Source of the DNA: Rossellomorea marisflavi | GTDB lineage: Bacteria > Bacillota > Bacilli > Bacillales > Bacillaceae_B | DNA: 64,000 bases | Assembly (NCBI RefSeq): GCF_001274775.1 | Contig: NZ_LGUE01000001.1 | Location: forward strand, 776,334-840,333 | Reading direction: 5' to 3' | Shown: piece after piece, positions 7,556-17,230 of the stretch | Position numbering within the stretch: position 1 is the first letter of the stretch | How the letters are laid out: every line of letters begins with the position of its first letter | Translations under genes and position numbers: made by a program | The notes under the pieces: generated by a model | The model's input: the letters and a program-made list of their open reading frames with translations, nothing else | What the model was told of the DNA's origin: nothing | The model's database searches: none

Positions 7556-9034
7556 ATGAAGGAGATCATCATCGTGGGTGGAGGGGTCAGCGGACTTACG
7601 GCCGCTGCCCTCCTGAGCAAGAAAGGTGAAGCCGTCACCCTGCTTGAAGGCTCAAGGGAATGGGGAGGATGCGCCGGGAAGTTCCAGCGGGGCAAGCATC
7701 TTTTTCCGGTCGGTGCCACCCTCGGTATGGGTTTAGAGGAGGAAGGGATTCATCAGAGGATCTTCAACTATTTACAGGTGGATCCACCTGAGTCACATCT
7801 TCTTGATGAGGTGATGTATGTGCACCTGCATGGTCGGAAGCTCGTCTTCCACCGTGATAGGGATAAACATGTAGCCCGACTCAAAAACCAGTTTCCCGGG
7901 TGTGCCTCTGATCTGGAACGCTTTTATGCACTTGTGTATAAAATCGCCTCGCGGATCAGGCAGCTGATGGATCCCCTGCCGGCCCTTCCTCCAAAGACTC
8001 CCGGGGAGTGGGCAATCCTGGTCAAGAGCCTTCAACCCGGTACATTGGCTCTCCTCCCCTACATCAATCGGACTATGGGTGGGGTTCTGACATCATTCGG
8101 TCTGCACCGGCATGGGGATTTTCAGAGATTCATTGATGGTCAACTGATCGACAGTATGCAGACAACTTCTGAAGAATGCTCATTCCTTCTTGGATGCCTC
8201 GCCCTTGATATGTATCATCAAGGTGCTTTCTACGTCGATGGCGGCCTGTACCGGATGGCAGAAGAACTGGCAAAATCAGCTGAAATGTCGGGTGCTCTCC
8301 TGAAACGCGGGAGAAAAGTGGAGAAAATCAGTAAAGAACAAGATCGCTGGCAGGTAGAAGACCATCGCGGAAACCGATATGAAGGTAGCCACATCATCTT
8401 TGCAGCGCCAATCGAAGCGCTCCCGCCATTGCTGGATGAAGAAAGCGGGAACACGATTAAGCGAGTCTTGAACCGCAAAAGGAATTTGACATCATGGGGC
8501 ACGATGACGGTCTACTTTGTCCTGGATGAAGCGAAGATTCCTGACGGCATGACCCTGTTTCAGCAGATTTGTACAGGAAATGGGATGAGCGAAGGGGAGC
8601 ATCTCTTCTTATCCCTTTCAAAACGGGGAGATCACCTCCGCTCCCCATCCGGGTTCAGAACTTTGACGGTCTCGACCCACACGGATCTGTCTAGGTGGGA
8701 GACGAAAGAAAAGTACGATGCGTATAAGCAGGAGCTGCATGAAAAGATGCTTTCGGTCATCGAAGGGACGTTTTCAGGTTTCAGCAAATCCATCGTGGAT
8801 CAATATCCCGGCGCCCCGCGTGCATGGGAACGATTCACGGGTCGACCCGACGGCATGGTCGGGGGATATCCGCAGACGACGGAAAACGCCCTCTTCCACA
8901 GCATTTCCCACCGTACCCCCCTAGACGGCTTATGGGTGTGTGGGGATTCGGTTTTCCCGGGAGCGGGCACAATTGGTGTGTCAGTGAGTGCGTATCATGT
9001 ATGCCGTTCCATCACAGGTCTGAAGCTTCCGTGA
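7556..9034 (+). CDS. FAD-dependent oxidoreductase, carotenoid desaturase/isomerase family
   Basis: The N-terminus has a dinucleotide-binding fold (IIIVGGGVSGLTAAALLSKKG) followed by the GGCAGKF region of the phytoene desaturase/CrtISO group. The C-terminus has the matching FAD signature (GLWVCGDSVFPGAGTIGVSVSA). At 492 residues it has full length. Members act on carotenoids or diapocarotenoids, but no other carotenoid gene is near, so the substrate is open. GAGGTGGGAG precedes the ATG. It stands alone before the trp leader. Confidence 0.8.
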   Translation: MKEIIIVGGGVSGLTAAALLSKKGEAVTLLEGSREWGGCAGKFQRGKHLFPVGATLGMGLEEEGIHQRIFNYLQVDPPESHLLDEVMYVHLHGRKLVFHRDRDKHVARLKNQFPGCASDLERFYALVYKIASRIRQLMDPLPALPPKTPGEWAILVKSLQPGTLALLPYINRTMGGVLTSFGLHRHGDFQRFIDGQLIDSMQTTSEECSFLLGCLALDMYHQGAFYVDGGLYRMAEELAKSAEMSGALLKRGRKVEKISKEQDRWQVEDHRGNRYEGSHIIFAAPIEALPPLLDEESGNTIKRVLNRKRNLTSWGTMTVYFVLDEAKIPDGMTLFQQICTGNGMSEGEHLFLSLSKRGDHLRSPSGFRTLTVSTHTDLSRWETKEKYDAYKQELHEKMLSVIEGTFSGFSKSIVDQYPGAPRAWERFTGRPDGMVGGYPQTTENALFHSISHRTPLDGLWVCGDSVFPGAGTIGVSVSAYHVCRSITGLKLP

Positions 9035-9065
9035 CGGCCTTTTACAAAAAAATCGAAAGAAATGG

Positions 9066-9094
9066 TTGACTTTTAAAACCAAAGAGCATATCAT
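9066..9094 (+). promoter_or_regulatory. Promoter of the trp operon
   Basis: TTGACT (9066-9071), 17-base spacer, TATCAT (9089-9094), some 30 bases after the upstream stop and just before the first T-box stem I. Confidence 0.65.
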
Positions 9095-9117
9095 AATAAT
9101 CAATCAAATGAGCGAAT

Positions 9118-9392
9118 GGCTGTGACGAAGAGGAGTACCTTCGATGATCCACTCAAGAGAGCTAGTGGTTGGTGTGAACTAGCGTGGTGAACGATGGGAA
9201 TGGACTTCCGAGCCCCCAGACCGAAACGGGTGACCGAGGTAGGCTCTGGCGAATGTCCGATCGTTATCCGGTACACGCATTCAAGCATGAGCTTCGATGC
9301 GGTCAAGCGGGCTGTAATTACAGTCAACAAAGGTGGCACCACGGGTATCTCGTCCTTTTCTAATGAAGAGGAATGCGAGATGCCCTTTTTTT
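9118..9392 (+). promoter_or_regulatory. T-box riboswitch 1, tryptophan
   Basis: Stem I begins with GAAGAGGAGTA and returns with GGAATGGACTTC; the UGG tryptophan specifier is at 9201-9203, set between the GAA of the loop E motif and the closing CUUC, which pairs with GAAG. The T-box sequence AAAGGTGGCACCACGGG is at 9329-9345; its UGGC bulge fits a tRNA ending in GCCA. The terminator is a 10-bp stem (9343-9352 with 9376-9385) with seven T. Uncharged tRNA-Trp should favour readthrough. Confidence 0.93.
9343..9392 (+). terminator. Attenuator hairpin of T-box 1
   Basis: The T-box side folds either as antiterminator or, by pairing 9343-9352 with 9376-9385, as a terminator followed by seven T (9386-9392). 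Confidence 0.85.
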
Positions 9393-9417
9393 GTACAAAA
9401 AAATTAAAATAACTACA

Positions 9418-9684
9418 TCGTTGAATAAGAGGAGTACATTCAAGTAAGGCTTTACAGAGAATCAGGGATGGTGAGACCCTGATAAGTCAGCTTGTCTGGA
9501 ATGGACTTATGAGAGATGGTCTGAACAGTGCAGTAGGATCATACGGATTTCCCACGTTACAGGGATAGGGTATAGGCTGATCAAGCCCGTACCTGAATAA
9601 GAGGGGGACACTTGTCCCCAACCAGAGGTGGCAACGCGGTCAGCATCGTCCTCTATGAACAACTGTTCATGGAGGATTTTTTTT
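9418..9684 (+). promoter_or_regulatory. T-box riboswitch 2, tryptophan
   Basis: A second full T-box follows the first without a clear promoter between. Its stem I opens with TAAGAGGAGTA and closes with GGAATGGACTTA; the UGG specifier is at 9502-9504. The T-box motif AGAGGTGGCAACGCGG is at 9624-9639, again with UGGC. Its terminator (9649-9676) precedes trpE. Both must read through for trp expression, which should sharpen the response to tRNA-Trp charging. Confidence 0.93.
9649..9684 (+). terminator. Attenuator hairpin of T-box 2
   Basis: Twelve-base arms (9649-9660 with 9665-9676, one G-U pair), four-base loop, then eight T ending 24 bases before trpE. Confidence 0.88.
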
Positions 9685-9708
9685 GTGGAAAAGAATGGAG
9701 GAAGCAGA

Positions 9709-11073
9709 ATGAGAAAGATGAAAGTAAAGGAACTGAACGGGGATATGTTCACCCCGATCTCCTTATTCCAAACGATCAGTGGGAAGAAGAAATTCCTGCT
9801 TGAAAGCTCACTCAAAAACGAAGAAACAGGGCGCTATTCATTCGTCGGCAGCGATCCTTTCATGGAGTGCACGGTGAATGGCCAAGAAGTGACCGTGGAA
9901 GATGCTGAGGGCAAAAGGCATTTGACCGGCGATCCGATTTCCATCATCGATGCTCTTGTTCCTACGGGAGAATCAGGGGAAAGCCGCTTCCCATTCATGG
10001 GGGGTGGGATCGGTTATCTTGGTTACGATGTGATCAGACAGATGGAGCAGATCGGCATCACACCCCATGATCAATTGCACATGCCGGATATCCACCTGAT
10101 GTTTTATGAAAAGGTCATCGTCTTCGATCATGTCGAGCAGAAGGTATTCATCGTCGTCAGCTCAGAGAGAACTGAAGACCTTGATGACCGGATAATGGCT
10201 GTGGAATCCGAGATGCGGATGATTCATCTTGATCCCCGCAAAGAAAGAATCGAGAAGCTTTCTTTTCAGGCGCAACTAAGCAAAGAGGAATTCATGTTGA
10301 AGGTGGAGAAGGCGAAAGAATCGATCTTGAAAGGTGATGTTTTCCAGGTGGTCCTTTCACAGCGGCTCCAGGCGCATTTTAACGGAGATGCATTTTCCTT
10401 TTACAGGAGCCTCCGCAAATCCAATCCTTCGCCCTATATGTTTTTCATAGATTTTGAAGAATATGTGGTGTTAGGGGCTTCCCCTGAGAGTCTGATCAGA
10501 GTGAAGGGATCCGAGGTGACCACCAATCCTATCGCGGGGACGAGAAAGCGCGGGAATACGGTGGAGGAAGACCGCAGGCTCGAAACAGAGCTCCTGGGCG
10601 ATGAGAAAGAGATTGCAGAACATCGCATGCTCGTCGATCTTGGCCGGAACGATCTTGGGAGGATCTGTGACCCTGGTACAATCCGGTTGAGTAAATACAT
10701 GCTGGTCGAACGATACAAATATGTGATGCATATCGTTTCAGAAGTGAAAGGTAGGTTGAAGGAAGGGATATCCCCCCTTCAGTCACTGGCTGCCTGCTTG
10801 CCGGCGGGGACGGTGAGCGGTGCACCGAAGATCCGGGCCATGCAGATCATCAACGATTTGGAACCGGTCAAAAGGGGCGTCTACTCCGGAGCGGTCGGCT
10901 ACATGAGTTTCACAGGCGATCTTGACTTTGCCCTGGCGATCAGGACGATGGTCGTCAAGGATCAGATGGCCTTTGTTCAGGCAGGGGCGGGTATTGTATT
11001 CGATTCAGATCCCGCCAGTGAATTCGAGGAAACGATGAATAAAGCCAAATCCCTGTTGGAGGTATCGGAATGA
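9709..11073 (+). CDS. trpE: Anthranilate synthase component I
   Basis: Makes anthranilate from chorismate, using ammonia delivered by TrpG. The chorismate-binding C-terminal half is intact, with NPSPYMFF, ASPESL, PIAGTRKRG, DLGRNDLGR and GTVSGAPKIRAM. The N-terminal half carries the LLESS-like element (KKKFLLESS) of the tryptophan feedback site. The start is ATG 9709, with GGAGGA 6 bases upstream; the frame is open further 5' but runs back into the T-box. Length is 454. The stop overlaps the trpG start (ATGA). Confidence 0.97.
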   Translation: MRKMKVKELNGDMFTPISLFQTISGKKKFLLESSLKNEETGRYSFVGSDPFMECTVNGQEVTVEDAEGKRHLTGDPISIIDALVPTGESGESRFPFMGGGIGYLGYDVIRQMEQIGITPHDQLHMPDIHLMFYEKVIVFDHVEQKVFIVVSSERTEDLDDRIMAVESEMRMIHLDPRKERIEKLSFQAQLSKEEFMLKVEKAKESILKGDVFQVVLSQRLQAHFNGDAFSFYRSLRKSNPSPYMFFIDFEEYVVLGASPESLIRVKGSEVTTNPIAGTRKRGNTVEEDRRLETELLGDEKEIAEHRMLVDLGRNDLGRICDPGTIRLSKYMLVERYKYVMHIVSEVKGRLKEGISPLQSLAACLPAGTVSGAPKIRAMQIINDLEPVKRGVYSGAVGYMSFTGDLDFALAIRTMVVKDQMAFVQAGAGIVFDSDPASEFEETMNKAKSLLEVSE

Positions 11074-11681
11074 TCCTGTTGATCGATAATTACGATTCAT
11101 TTACCTATAATCTGTATCAATACTTGACTGAGCTTGGGGAGGAGGTCATGGTGAAACGGAATGACCGCACTAGCCTCGACGAGATCCGGGAGCTTGAACC
11201 GGATGCCATCATTCTCTCCCCTGGACCCGGAAGGCCGGAAGATGCGGGTCTGTGCATCAGCATTATCCAGAATCTTCACGCTAGTCTGCCGATACTGGGT
11301 GTCTGCCTCGGTCATCAGGCCATCGCAGCTGCCTTTGGTGCAGAAATCGAAAGGGCCAGAGACATCAAGCACGGAAAGACGTCGATGATCCGCCATACGG
11401 GGGGAGGCCTGTTCCATTATCTGCCTCAGCCCCTGGAGGTGATGAGGTACCACTCGCTTGTGGTGAAAAGGGAAACCCTTCCCCCTCAGTTTGAAACGCT
11501 GGCCGTCGCCATGGATGATGGGGAAATCATGGCAATCAAGCATAGCGGTTATCCGCTTTACGGCCTGCAATTCCATCCCGAATCGATCGGGACGCTTTCA
11601 GGAAAGGACATATTGAAGCACTTCATAGACGAGATGAGAAAGGGGAATCACCGTGAAACACGTACTGAACAAATTATCTGA
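11070..11681 (+). CDS. trpG: Anthranilate synthase component II (glutamine amidotransferase)
   Basis: Class I glutamine amidotransferase of 203 residues with nucleophile C79 in GVCLGHQ and the catalytic His-Glu in FHPES. In B. subtilis the equivalent subunit is encoded in the folate operon and shared with PabB; here a copy is embedded in the trp operon, so it probably serves TrpE mainly. It overlaps trpE by 4 bases and trpD by 29 bases, giving tight translational coupling. Confidence 0.95.
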   Translation: MILLIDNYDSFTYNLYQYLTELGEEVMVKRNDRTSLDEIRELEPDAIILSPGPGRPEDAGLCISIIQNLHASLPILGVCLGHQAIAAAFGAEIERARDIKHGKTSMIRHTGGGLFHYLPQPLEVMRYHSLVVKRETLPPQFETLAVAMDDGEIMAIKHSGYPLYGLQFHPESIGTLSGKDILKHFIDEMRKGNHRETRTEQII

Positions 11682-12684
11682 CGGTCATTCACTAGGAAGA
11701 GAAGAGATGAGGGAAGCAGTAAGGGAAATGCTTCAAGAAGGAACAACGGAAAGCGAGATTGCCTGCTTTTTGACCCTGTTGAGAATCAAAGGAGAAACCG
11801 TGGATGAAATCACGGCCCTTGTTGAAGTCCTGAGGGAACAGGCGATGCCCGTCCGAAAACTCGAGCAGGGAGTCATGGATAACTGCGGGACAGGAGGGGA
11901 CCGGTCACAAAGTTTCAACATCAGCACCACCAGCGCATTCGTATTGGCAGGAGCTGGTGTGAAGGTCGCAAAGCACGGTAATCGGAGCATCACCAGCCGA
12001 ACGGGAAGTGCAGATGTACTGGAGGGACTGGGTGTGGCCCTTGATTTCGACGGAGAAGAGATTGAAGAGCTACTGAACCGTAACAATATCGCATTTTTAT
12101 ATGCACCGTTTGTTCATAAAAGCCTGAAGAAAGTCATGAAGGTAAGGAGGGAGATGAAGATTCCCACCATCTTCAACCTCATCGGTCCCCTGACCAATCC
12201 CGTGCAATTGGATACGCAGCTGGTCGGGGTCTTCAGGAGAGATAAGCTTGAAACGATGGCAGAAGTGCTGAGGGAGCTCGGTCGCAAAAGAGCCGTTGTC
12301 CTGAACGGCGCAGGTCAAATGGATGAAGCATCACTCGCAGGAGAGAACCATTTGACCATTCTTGAGGATGATCGCATTTCATCCGTGATCCTGAAAGCGG
12401 AGGATGTGGGTCTGAACTCGTATGGAAATGAGGAAATCAACGGAGGAAGTGCGGGTGAAAATGCCGCCATTCTCATGAATGTACTGGAGGGGCGGGAAGG
12501 GGCACATCTTGACACCGTGCTCTTCAATTCAGGCATAGGGCTTTATGCTAGCGGCAAGGCAGGAACCATCTCTGAGGGCGTACATCTTGCCAGGGAAAGC
12601 ATCCGGAGCGGAAACGCCTTGAATGCTCTCCAATCCATGATCCACTATAGCGCAAATCGCAGAAAGAAGGTCATCCCATCATGA
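11653..12684 (+). CDS. trpD: Anthranilate phosphoribosyltransferase
   Basis: Transfers phosphoribose from PRPP to anthranilate. The PRPP-binding DNCGTGGDRSQSFNIST is near residue 76, and KHGNRSITSRTGSADVLE with the second metal site follows. Length 343 is typical. GTG 11653 is the start, inside the end of trpG with GGGGAATCACC as the site; overlap with trpC is 4 bases. Confidence 0.96.
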   Translation: MKHVLNKLSDGHSLGREEMREAVREMLQEGTTESEIACFLTLLRIKGETVDEITALVEVLREQAMPVRKLEQGVMDNCGTGGDRSQSFNISTTSAFVLAGAGVKVAKHGNRSITSRTGSADVLEGLGVALDFDGEEIEELLNRNNIAFLYAPFVHKSLKKVMKVRREMKIPTIFNLIGPLTNPVQLDTQLVGVFRRDKLETMAEVLRELGRKRAVVLNGAGQMDEASLAGENHLTILEDDRISSVILKAEDVGLNSYGNEEINGGSAGENAAILMNVLEGREGAHLDTVLFNSGIGLYASGKAGTISEGVHLARESIRSGNALNALQSMIHYSANRRKKVIPS

Positions 12685-13460
12685 CAACCATATTGGAAAC
12701 GATCATCAAGAAGAAGAAGGAAGAAGTCGCAAAGCTGAAGACGGAAGGATTCAAGAGACACCATCTCGGTTCCCAAAAGAAGCCATTCCGTTCTTCCCTG
12801 CAGGAGGAGCACCTCCATATCATCGCCGAGATCAAACGGGCGTCCCCGTCAAAGGGGGATATCAGAATGGATGTCGACCCCGTGGATCAGGCAAAGAGCT
12901 ATGAACAGGCAGGAGCTGCGGCCATATCGGTCTTGACCGACGCATCATTCTTCAAAGGGAGCTATGATGATCTAGCCGAGGTGAGCGTGAAGGTTTCGGT
13001 ACCCGTCCTGTGCAAGGATTTCATGATCGATGAGCTTCAGATCGATCAAGCGGAAGATGCAGGAGCATCCATCATTCTTCTGATTGCTGCCGCCCTGGAT
13101 GATGAACGGATGAAAGATTTATATGATTATGCAAGGGGAAAGGGTCTTGAAGTACTGGTGGAAGTACACGATGAAGGCGAAATGCGGAGGGCACTGGCTC
13201 TCGGGGCAAGCGTGATCGGTATCAACAACCGAAACCTTAAGACATTCGAAGTGGACATCCATAAGACGGGAGCGCTGAGTTCTCTTGTAAAAGGCAGGGA
13301 CGTGAAGCTGATCAGCGAGAGTGGGATCAAGACGATTCAAGATTGCAAGACGGTGGCAGAAGACGGAGCCGATGCCATTCTGATCGGAGAGACCCTCATG
13401 CGCAGCGAGGATCCTGCCGGACTTGTTGCTTCCTTTCAGGTAAAGAAGGTGACGGAATGA
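12681..13460 (+). CDS. trpC: Indole-3-glycerol phosphate synthase
   Basis: TIM-barrel enzyme closing the pyrrole ring of indole. IIAEIKRASPSKGDI, CKDFMIDE, LLIAAAL, GINNRNLKTFEV and SESGI are all present in the expected order. 259 residues, single-domain (not fused to TrpF). Starts and ends with ATGA overlaps to trpD and trpF. Confidence 0.97.
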   Translation: MTTILETIIKKKKEEVAKLKTEGFKRHHLGSQKKPFRSSLQEEHLHIIAEIKRASPSKGDIRMDVDPVDQAKSYEQAGAAAISVLTDASFFKGSYDDLAEVSVKVSVPVLCKDFMIDELQIDQAEDAGASIILLIAAALDDERMKDLYDYARGKGLEVLVEVHDEGEMRRALALGASVIGINNRNLKTFEVDIHKTGALSSLVKGRDVKLISESGIKTIQDCKTVAEDGADAILIGETLMRSEDPAGLVASFQVKKVTE

Positions 13461-14077
13461 CAAAGGTCAAGATATGCGGGGTGAGAACACTAGAGGAAGC
13501 ACAATGGGCGGTGGAAGCCGGAGCCGATGCTGTCGGATTTGTGTTTGCGGAAAGCAAAAGGAGGATTTCGGTACCGGAAGCGGCGGTCATCAGCTCTGAA
13601 CTGCAGGACCACGTGATGAAAATCGGAGTTTTCGTCAATGAATCCAAGCAAACCCTTGAATCCATCTTTGAAGAAGCGGGGCTTGACTATGTTCAGCTCC
13701 ATGGAGATGAAACACCTGAATTTTGCCTCACACTTTCCATACCGTATATCAAAGCTGTCTCGATCAAAGAGGAATCAGATGTGAAACGGGTGGGGCTTTA
13801 TCCTGAAGGCCCCGTTCTTGTAGACAGTGGAAAGGGACCTCATCGTGGTGGCAACGGGACCACATTCCAGTGGGATTACCTGAAGGGGATCGAGAGGTCA
13901 GGGCATCGGATCATCCTTGCTGGAGGATTGAATGTATCCAATATAGGTGAAGCCATCCGGGAAGTCCGTCCGGAGATGGTAGATTTATCGAGCGGAGTAG
14001 AAACGGACGGAAGAAAAGACCGGGAAAAAATCTTCGAGCTCATGAAAACAGTCAAACAATTGGAGGGAATACAATGA
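13457..14077 (+). CDS. trpF: Phosphoribosylanthranilate isomerase
   Basis: Amadori rearrangement step of tryptophan synthesis. The catalytic cysteine is in KICGVRT at the N-terminus, and the general acid lies in LVDSGKG; AGGLN and [11 protein letters not shown] mark the phosphate site. Starting at ATG 13457 gives 206 residues and a 4-base overlap with trpC; the longer open frame upstream is only trpC in another frame. It overlaps trpB by 4 bases. Confidence 0.96.
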   Translation: MTKVKICGVRTLEEAQWAVEAGADAVGFVFAESKRRISVPEAAVISSELQDHVMKIGVFVNESKQTLESIFEEAGLDYVQLHGDETPEFCLTLSIPYIKAVSIKEESDVKRVGLYPEGPVLVDSGKGPHRGGNGTTFQWDYLKGIERSGHRIILAGGLNVSNIGEAIREVRPEMVDLSSGVETDGRKDREKIFELMKTVKQLEGIQ

Positions 14078-15273
14078 TATATGCACAGCCCGATCAACGA
14101 GGACTATTTGGACCATATGGGGGGAAATTCGTCCCTGAAACGCTCATGAAGGCGGTGAATGAACTCGAATCCGCCTACGAAGAAGCGATGGTGGATCCAT
14201 CCTTCCAGGAAGAACTCCAGCTCTATCTGAAAGACTATGTGGGACGGGAAAATCCCCTCTATCATGCCAGGAATCTATCAGACAAAGTCGGTGGAGCGAA
14301 AATCTATCTGAAACGAGAAGATCTGAATCATACAGGTGCCCACAAAATCAATAATACGATCGGTCAGGCCCTCCTTGCCGTCAGGATGGGAAAAAAGAAA
14401 GTCGTCGCAGAAACAGGTGCCGGCCAGCATGGCGTGGCTACGGCAACGGTATGTGCCCTTCTGAATCTGGAATGCGTCATTTTCATGGGGGAAGAAGATA
14501 TCAGAAGGCAGAAGCTCAATGTATTCAGGATGGAGCTACTCGGTGCCCAAGTGGTGGGGGTGAAACAGGGAAGCGCAACCCTGAAGGATGCCGTGAATGA
14601 AGCCCTTCGCTACTGGGTCTCCCATGTGGATGACACCCATTACATCATGGGGTCTGTCCTTGGACCGCACCCGTTCCCGAAAATGGTCAGGAACTTCCAG
14701 AGCGTCATCGGAAATGAAACGAAGAGACAGTTCTTCCTGAAAGAAAACAGGCTGCCCGATGCGATTGTCGCCTGCGTGGGCGGAGGTAGCAATGCCATGG
14801 GCATGTTCCACCCGTTTGTCGGGGACGATGTTGCATTATACGGGGTGGAAGCTGCAGGGGCAGGTGTTGAAACGGATAAGCATGCAGCCACTCTGACGAA
14901 GGGATCTGTGGGGATCCTGCACGGAAGCATGATGTATCTGCTCCAAGATGATAGCGGCCAGATCCAAGAAGCCCATTCGGTTTCAGCGGGACTTGATTAC
15001 CCGGGGGTCGGTCCAGAACATAGCTTTTTGAAAGATCAAGGACGCGTGACCTATGCGGCGGTGACAGACGGTGAGGCACTGGATGCATTTCAGCTTCTGT
15101 GCAAGACCGAAGGAATCATCCCGGCACTGGAAAGCTCCCATGCCGTTGCTTATGCTGTGGAGCTTGCGAAGGGGATGAAGCCGGAAGAATCCATCGTCAT
15201 CTGCCTATCGGGCCGTGGAGATAAAGATGTGAATCAAGTACAAGACATGCTGGGAGGTAGTCAACATGGGTAA
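14074..15273 (+). CDS. trpB: Tryptophan synthase beta chain
   Basis: PLP enzyme joining indole and serine. The Schiff-base lysine is K91 in [10 protein letters not shown], the phosphate cup is [10 protein letters not shown], and ETGAGQHG is the substrate loop. 399 residues. Overlaps trpF by 4 and trpA by 8 bases. TrpB1 type, as expected with an adjacent trpA. Confidence 0.98.
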   Translation: MIYAQPDQRGLFGPYGGKFVPETLMKAVNELESAYEEAMVDPSFQEELQLYLKDYVGRENPLYHARNLSDKVGGAKIYLKREDLNHTGAHKINNTIGQALLAVRMGKKKVVAETGAGQHGVATATVCALLNLECVIFMGEEDIRRQKLNVFRMELLGAQVVGVKQGSATLKDAVNEALRYWVSHVDDTHYIMGSVLGPHPFPKMVRNFQSVIGNETKRQFFLKENRLPDAIVACVGGGSNAMGMFHPFVGDDVALYGVEAAGAGVETDKHAATLTKGSVGILHGSMMYLLQDDSGQIQEAHSVSAGLDYPGVGPEHSFLKDQGRVTYAAVTDGEALDAFQLLCKTEGIIPALESSHAVAYAVELAKGMKPEESIVICLSGRGDKDVNQVQDMLGGSQHG

Positions 15274-16051
15274 GGAGTTTTTGGAAAAGGCATTGAAAAC
15301 CGAACTCGAGCTCGAAAATAAGGTGTTCATCCCCTATATCATGGCCGGTGATGGAGGGCTTGATGAACTTATCCCCACGCTACGACGGTTGGAGGCGCAT
15401 GGGGCGACAGCCATTGAGCTTGGGATCCCGTTTTCAGATCCCGTTGCCGATGGCCCAACGATCCAGGAAGCTGGTAAGCGGGCCTTGAAGCACGGGACGA
15501 CACTCGCCGACGTACTGGATGTCCTGAAGGGAAATCGTCATGAAGTCACGATCCCATTGGTATTCATGACGTATATCAATCCGATTTTCCGCTATGGTGT
15601 CTCCCGCTTCTTCCATGATTGCCGGGAAGCGGGAGTGGACGGACTCATCATCCCCGATCTCCCCCTCGAGCATCTTGACCTGATTGAAGCGGATGCCGTG
15701 GAGCATGGAATCGCCATTATCCAGCTGGCCACCCTGACAAGCAGTGAAGAACGCGTCAAGGAGCTTGCAAGAAGATCGGAGGGCTTCCTTTATGCCGTAA
15801 CGGTCAAAGGAATCACCGGGGCACGGAAGGAATTCGATGACGTCATCAGCAGACACCTCAATCTACTGAAGGAACACAGCCCTGTCCCGGTCCTCGCAGG
15901 CTTCGGGATCTCGAGCCCTGAGCATGTGAAAACCATGTCGCAGAGCTGTGACGGAGTGGTGGTTGGGAGCAGGATCATCGATCTCCTTCAAGCGGGGGAT
16001 GAGGAAACCATCAAGTCCCTGATCGGTGCATCCAAAGGAGTACGTGCGTAA
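15266..16051 (+). CDS. trpA: Tryptophan synthase alpha chain
   Basis: Releases indole from indole-glycerol phosphate. Catalytic Glu and Asp are in [14 protein letters not shown] and in [11 protein letters not shown]; the GITG and GFGIS loops are present. 261 residues. Last gene of the operon, followed by a terminator, so no aromatic-pathway (aro) genes are attached downstream. Confidence 0.97.
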   Translation: MGKEFLEKALKTELELENKVFIPYIMAGDGGLDELIPTLRRLEAHGATAIELGIPFSDPVADGPTIQEAGKRALKHGTTLADVLDVLKGNRHEVTIPLVFMTYINPIFRYGVSRFFHDCREAGVDGLIIPDLPLEHLDLIEADAVEHGIAIIQLATLTSSEERVKELARRSEGFLYAVTVKGITGARKEFDDVISRHLNLLKEHSPVPVLAGFGISSPEHVKTMSQSCDGVVVGSRIIDLLQAGDEETIKSLIGASKGVRA

Positions 16052-16079
16052 GAAAAAGTAAACCTGAACGTAGTTCCAG

Positions 16080-16132
16080 AAATCCAAGCAATCTCCGTCT
16101 TGTCCCTAAAGATGGAGCTGCTTGGATTTTTT
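16080..16132 (+). terminator. Terminator of the trp operon
   Basis: AATCCAAGCA (16081-16090) pairs with TGCTTGGATT (16119-16128), extended inward by ATCTCC/GGAG, followed by six T. Confidence 0.85.
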
Positions 16133-16215
16133 GTGGAGTGATAAGTAGGAGCGGAAATCACACTCCGATCGATGAATGGATCACCCCTAGAATGGGCAGG
16201 TCCATAGCACCGGGC

Positions 16216-16815
16216 TCAACCTGTTTTTTTGCAGGTAACACAGGCGGTCATGGCAGGGGATCCTTTTTTATAAGCGATCGAAACATCTTTGAAACCGGTT
16301 GAACGGACTACAGCAGCAATTTCTTCACCGTACTCTTTCGCTCGTTCATCGCTCGCTTCATCGCCTCTCGGCTGAACTGTGATCAAGAGGATGCCACCTT
16401 CATGCAATAGGGAGTGGATCCTCGCGAGGGATTTCTCTTGATCGTTCCAAAGGGGATAGTTGTTGATGGCAAAGATTTTATCATAGGACGTCTCACTGGA
16501 GAAATCGCCTATATCTCCAGTCCAGAGGCGTACCCGGCCTTCGCGGATCGCTTTCTCATTCTTCTTCTTTGCCGTTTCCTCCATCGTTTCTGAGATGTCG
16601 ATTCCGTCGACGACCGCATGTGGGTATGAAGCAGCGATCCTATCGATGCAAGAACCCGTCCCGTATCCGATTTCAAGCACCTTGTCCCCGTTTTGAATGC
16701 CGAGCCGCTTCAAGCTCCAATGATGGATCCTGCGATTATCGAACTCCATGATTTTTCCTGCCAACCAACCCAACGGTCCGGATGGTTCTTTGAATTGTTT
16801 CTGCAATACGCTCAA
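16216..16815 (-). CDS. Class I SAM-dependent methyltransferase
   Basis: Rossmann methyltransferase of about 199 residues with motif I VLEIGYGTG, an acidic motif II (GIDIS), and the motif IV segment YDKIFAINNYPLW. Substrate unknown. The longest frame begins with GTG at 16854, but AAGGAGTGTTCCGCC places a ribosome site 9 bases before TTG 16815 (product MSVLQKQFKEP), so that start is preferred. Divergent from the metG leader. Confidence 0.78.
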   Translation of the reverse strand: MSVLQKQFKEPSGPLGWLAGKIMEFDNRRIHHWSLKRLGIQNGDKVLEIGYGTGSCIDRIAASYPHAVVDGIDISETMEETAKKKNEKAIREGRVRLWTGDIGDFSSETSYDKIFAINNYPLWNDQEKSLARIHSLLHEGGILLITVQPRGDEASDERAKEYGEEIAAVVRSTGFKDVSIAYKKGSPAMTACVTCKKTG

Positions 16816-16914
16816 GGCGGAACACTCCTTCCTTGTTTTTCTTTCTCTTTCCACAACGGTGCAGAAATAAACCTCTTGCCTTTTTTGAAAAAAGTGGCAT
16901 ACTATACTTAATCG

Positions 16915-17205
16915 CGACGATGAGAAGAGTACGGATCAATTCGGTCTTGAAAGAGAGCCCCGGCAGCTGAAAAGGGGCAGGCACAGACTGGTCCCGAAGA
17001 TGGTCTCGGAGCGTTCCATTCGAAACCTTTGGAGTAGGGTGGGACGGGGCAGGCACCCGTTATCACACGCCGGAGTATAAGGGCTAGATCGGCTTCGTAC
17101 TCATGAAGGCAGGATTTGCGCGAGCATCCTGCGAACTAAGGTGGTACCACGAGCATCCCCCTCGTCCTTAGACGTCTTTATGGCGTCAGGACGGGGGTTT
17201 TTTTG
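16915..17205 (+). promoter_or_regulatory. T-box riboswitch, methionine
   Basis: Stem I opens with GATGAGAAGAGTACGG. The specifier loop CCGAAGATGGTCTC holds AUG at 17000-17002, with TCTC pairing back to GAGA. The T-box motif AAGGTGGTACCACGAG is at 17138-17153; its UGGU bulge fits a tRNA ending in ACCA, as in elongator tRNA-Met. The terminator runs from 17156 to 17205. A plausible promoter lies upstream (TTGCCT at 16876, CATACT at 16898), less certain. Confidence 0.88.
17156..17205 (+). terminator. Attenuator hairpin of the Met T-box
   Basis: CCCCCTCGTCCT pairs with AGGACGGGGG (one bulged base), enclosing a second small stem (GACGTC/GGCGTC), followed by seven T. Confidence 0.85.
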
Positions 17206-17230
17206 TTTACAACAAAAGGAGATGATCAGC

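Noticed and set aside
9035-9708. TRAP-binding (G/U)AG repeats before trpE
   Set aside because: I looked for regularly spaced triplets and saw none; the leader is explained by two T-boxes.
17141-17230. Upstream extension of MetRS
   Set aside because: It would translate the T-box terminator; the AAAGGAG before 17231 defines the start.
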